Shown one piece after another: positions 24,885 through 25,407 of a stretch of DNA of 25,407 nucleotides. Numbering within the stretch: position 1 is the first letter of the stretch; each line of letters begins with the position of its first letter. A program made the translations under genes and the position numbers. The DNA lies in contig CAMLFF010000009.1 of assembly GCA_946479185.1 (NCBI GenBank), positions 1 to 25,407 on the forward strand. The letters run 5' to 3'. The notes beneath the pieces were generated by a model. It saw only the letters and a list, made by a program, of their open reading frames with translations. It did not search any database and was not told the origin of the DNA. Source of the DNA: an uncultured Sphingobium sp. Its GTDB lineage: Bacteria; Pseudomonadota; Alphaproteobacteria; Sphingomonadales; Sphingomonadaceae.

Positions 24885-25407
24885 AGCATCGGCCTTGCTC
24901 AGCGCTGCCTGGACGCGGGGGTAGCTGACGAAACCGTTGTCCTGCACGCACCCGATGGCACGGTCGTCGCCAGGCAACCCGCCGTGCGCCACTGCGGCAC
25001 GCACTGGCCGGGCTATACCGGCATCAGACGCTCGGCGCTGCACGCAATTCTGGTCGCGGGCGCTCGCGAGGCAGGTGTGACGCTGCTGACGGATGCACAA
25101 GTCACGGGCGTGGAGCAGGATCCGGACCGGGTTCACGTCACGCTGGCGGACGGCCGCACGCTCGCTGCTGATATGCTGGTGGGTGCCGATGGCGTCCATT
25201 CGGCCTTGCGGGCGCAGCTATTCCCGACCCACGCCGCGCCTCAGCCGATCGCCGAGGGTGTTTGGCGCGCGTTCATCCCGGGTGTTCATCGCGAGGATGT
25301 GCGCATCATGTACGGTGGGGGTGTCGGCACGATCGGCTACACGCCCTTGCGCGACGGGCTTTATGTCTATGTTGTCGATAGCAATGACCGTGCGCCTGCA
25401 CATGACG
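24885..25407 (+). pseudogene. FAD-dependent monooxygenase, 5'-truncated; runs off window
   Basis: An open frame without a usable start encodes IGLAQRCLDAGVADETV, YTGIRRSALHAILV and DMLVGADGVHSALRAQLF. The last is the GD/DG motif of class A flavoprotein monooxygenases (FAD_binding_3, salicylate or kynurenine hydroxylase-like), which contacts NADPH and FAD. About 80-100 N-terminal residues with the GxGxxG dinucleotide-binding motif are missing and replaced by the repeat block. The frame stays open upstream only to a TGA at 24831, and the first in-frame ATG lies deep inside the domain. The product should not bind FAD, so I call it a pseudogene. The C-terminal half continues beyond the window. 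It has no obvious link to uronate metabolism. Confidence 0.8.

Noticed and set aside
23814..25199. 461-codon minus-strand open frame
   Set aside because: It is antisense to uxuB, the repeat block and the monooxygenase remnant. It crosses unrelated segments and has no recognisable domain.

Overview
The window looks like chromosomal DNA from a sphingomonad (Alphaproteobacteria, family Sphingomonadaceae; Novosphingobium, Sphingobium or Sphingomonas type). This rests on GC-rich codon use, two TonB-dependent receptors with the usual Sec leader and xIVVTA box, and a ManD-type mannonate dehydratase whose sequence I recognise as very close to the characterised Novosphingobium aromaticivorans enzyme. 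No tRNA, rRNA, CRISPR array or phage module was seen.

Left part (1-3488). The window opens inside a GMC-family oxidoreductase. A gene-poor scar of about 2 kb follows. It holds one copy of a 37-bp repeat and an IS110-family transposase that has lost its N-terminus. The lost end is fused to the degenerate tail of a second IS110-like transposase gene. Middle-left (3489-7725): a TonB-dependent receptor, then an orphan sensor histidine kinase split by a frameshift. Middle (7842-17480): a secreted DUF1593 (Sde182-like) protein, a 3'-end remnant of a GTP cyclohydrolase II (ribA/ribBA) gene on the opposite strand, a second large TonB-dependent receptor, a secreted creatininase-family protein, a secreted GH2 glycoside hydrolase with a C-terminal malectin-like domain, and a Gfo/Idh/MocA oxidoreductase overlapping it by 4 bp.

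Right part (17549-24629). This is a nearly complete hexuronate (glucuronate) catabolic locus: an ExuT-like MFS transporter, KDG kinase and mannonate dehydratase on the minus strand, and a FadR/GntR-type regulator, uronate isomerase (uxaC) and fructuronate reductase (uxuB) on the plus strand. The window ends with a second copy of the 37-bp repeat joined to the interior of an FAD-dependent monooxygenase gene that has lost its N-terminal FAD-binding part.

How it may work together (inference): a uronic-acid-containing glycoside enters through the TonB-dependent receptor at 9748-12681. Periplasmic enzymes (GH2-malectin, creatininase-like, DUF1593) release the uronate, the MFS carrier imports it, and UxaC, UxuB, ManD and KdgK convert it to KDPG. 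No KDPG aldolase is in the window. The strongest regulatory evidence is a TGGT-N3-ACCA palindrome with the same 11-bp core in front of the FadR-type regulator (20984-20998) and in front of the second receptor (9549-9561). It suggests one uronate-responsive regulon joining the outer-membrane and periplasmic genes to the catabolic genes. The periplasmic creatininase-like protein lacks family metal ligands and is the most novel component.
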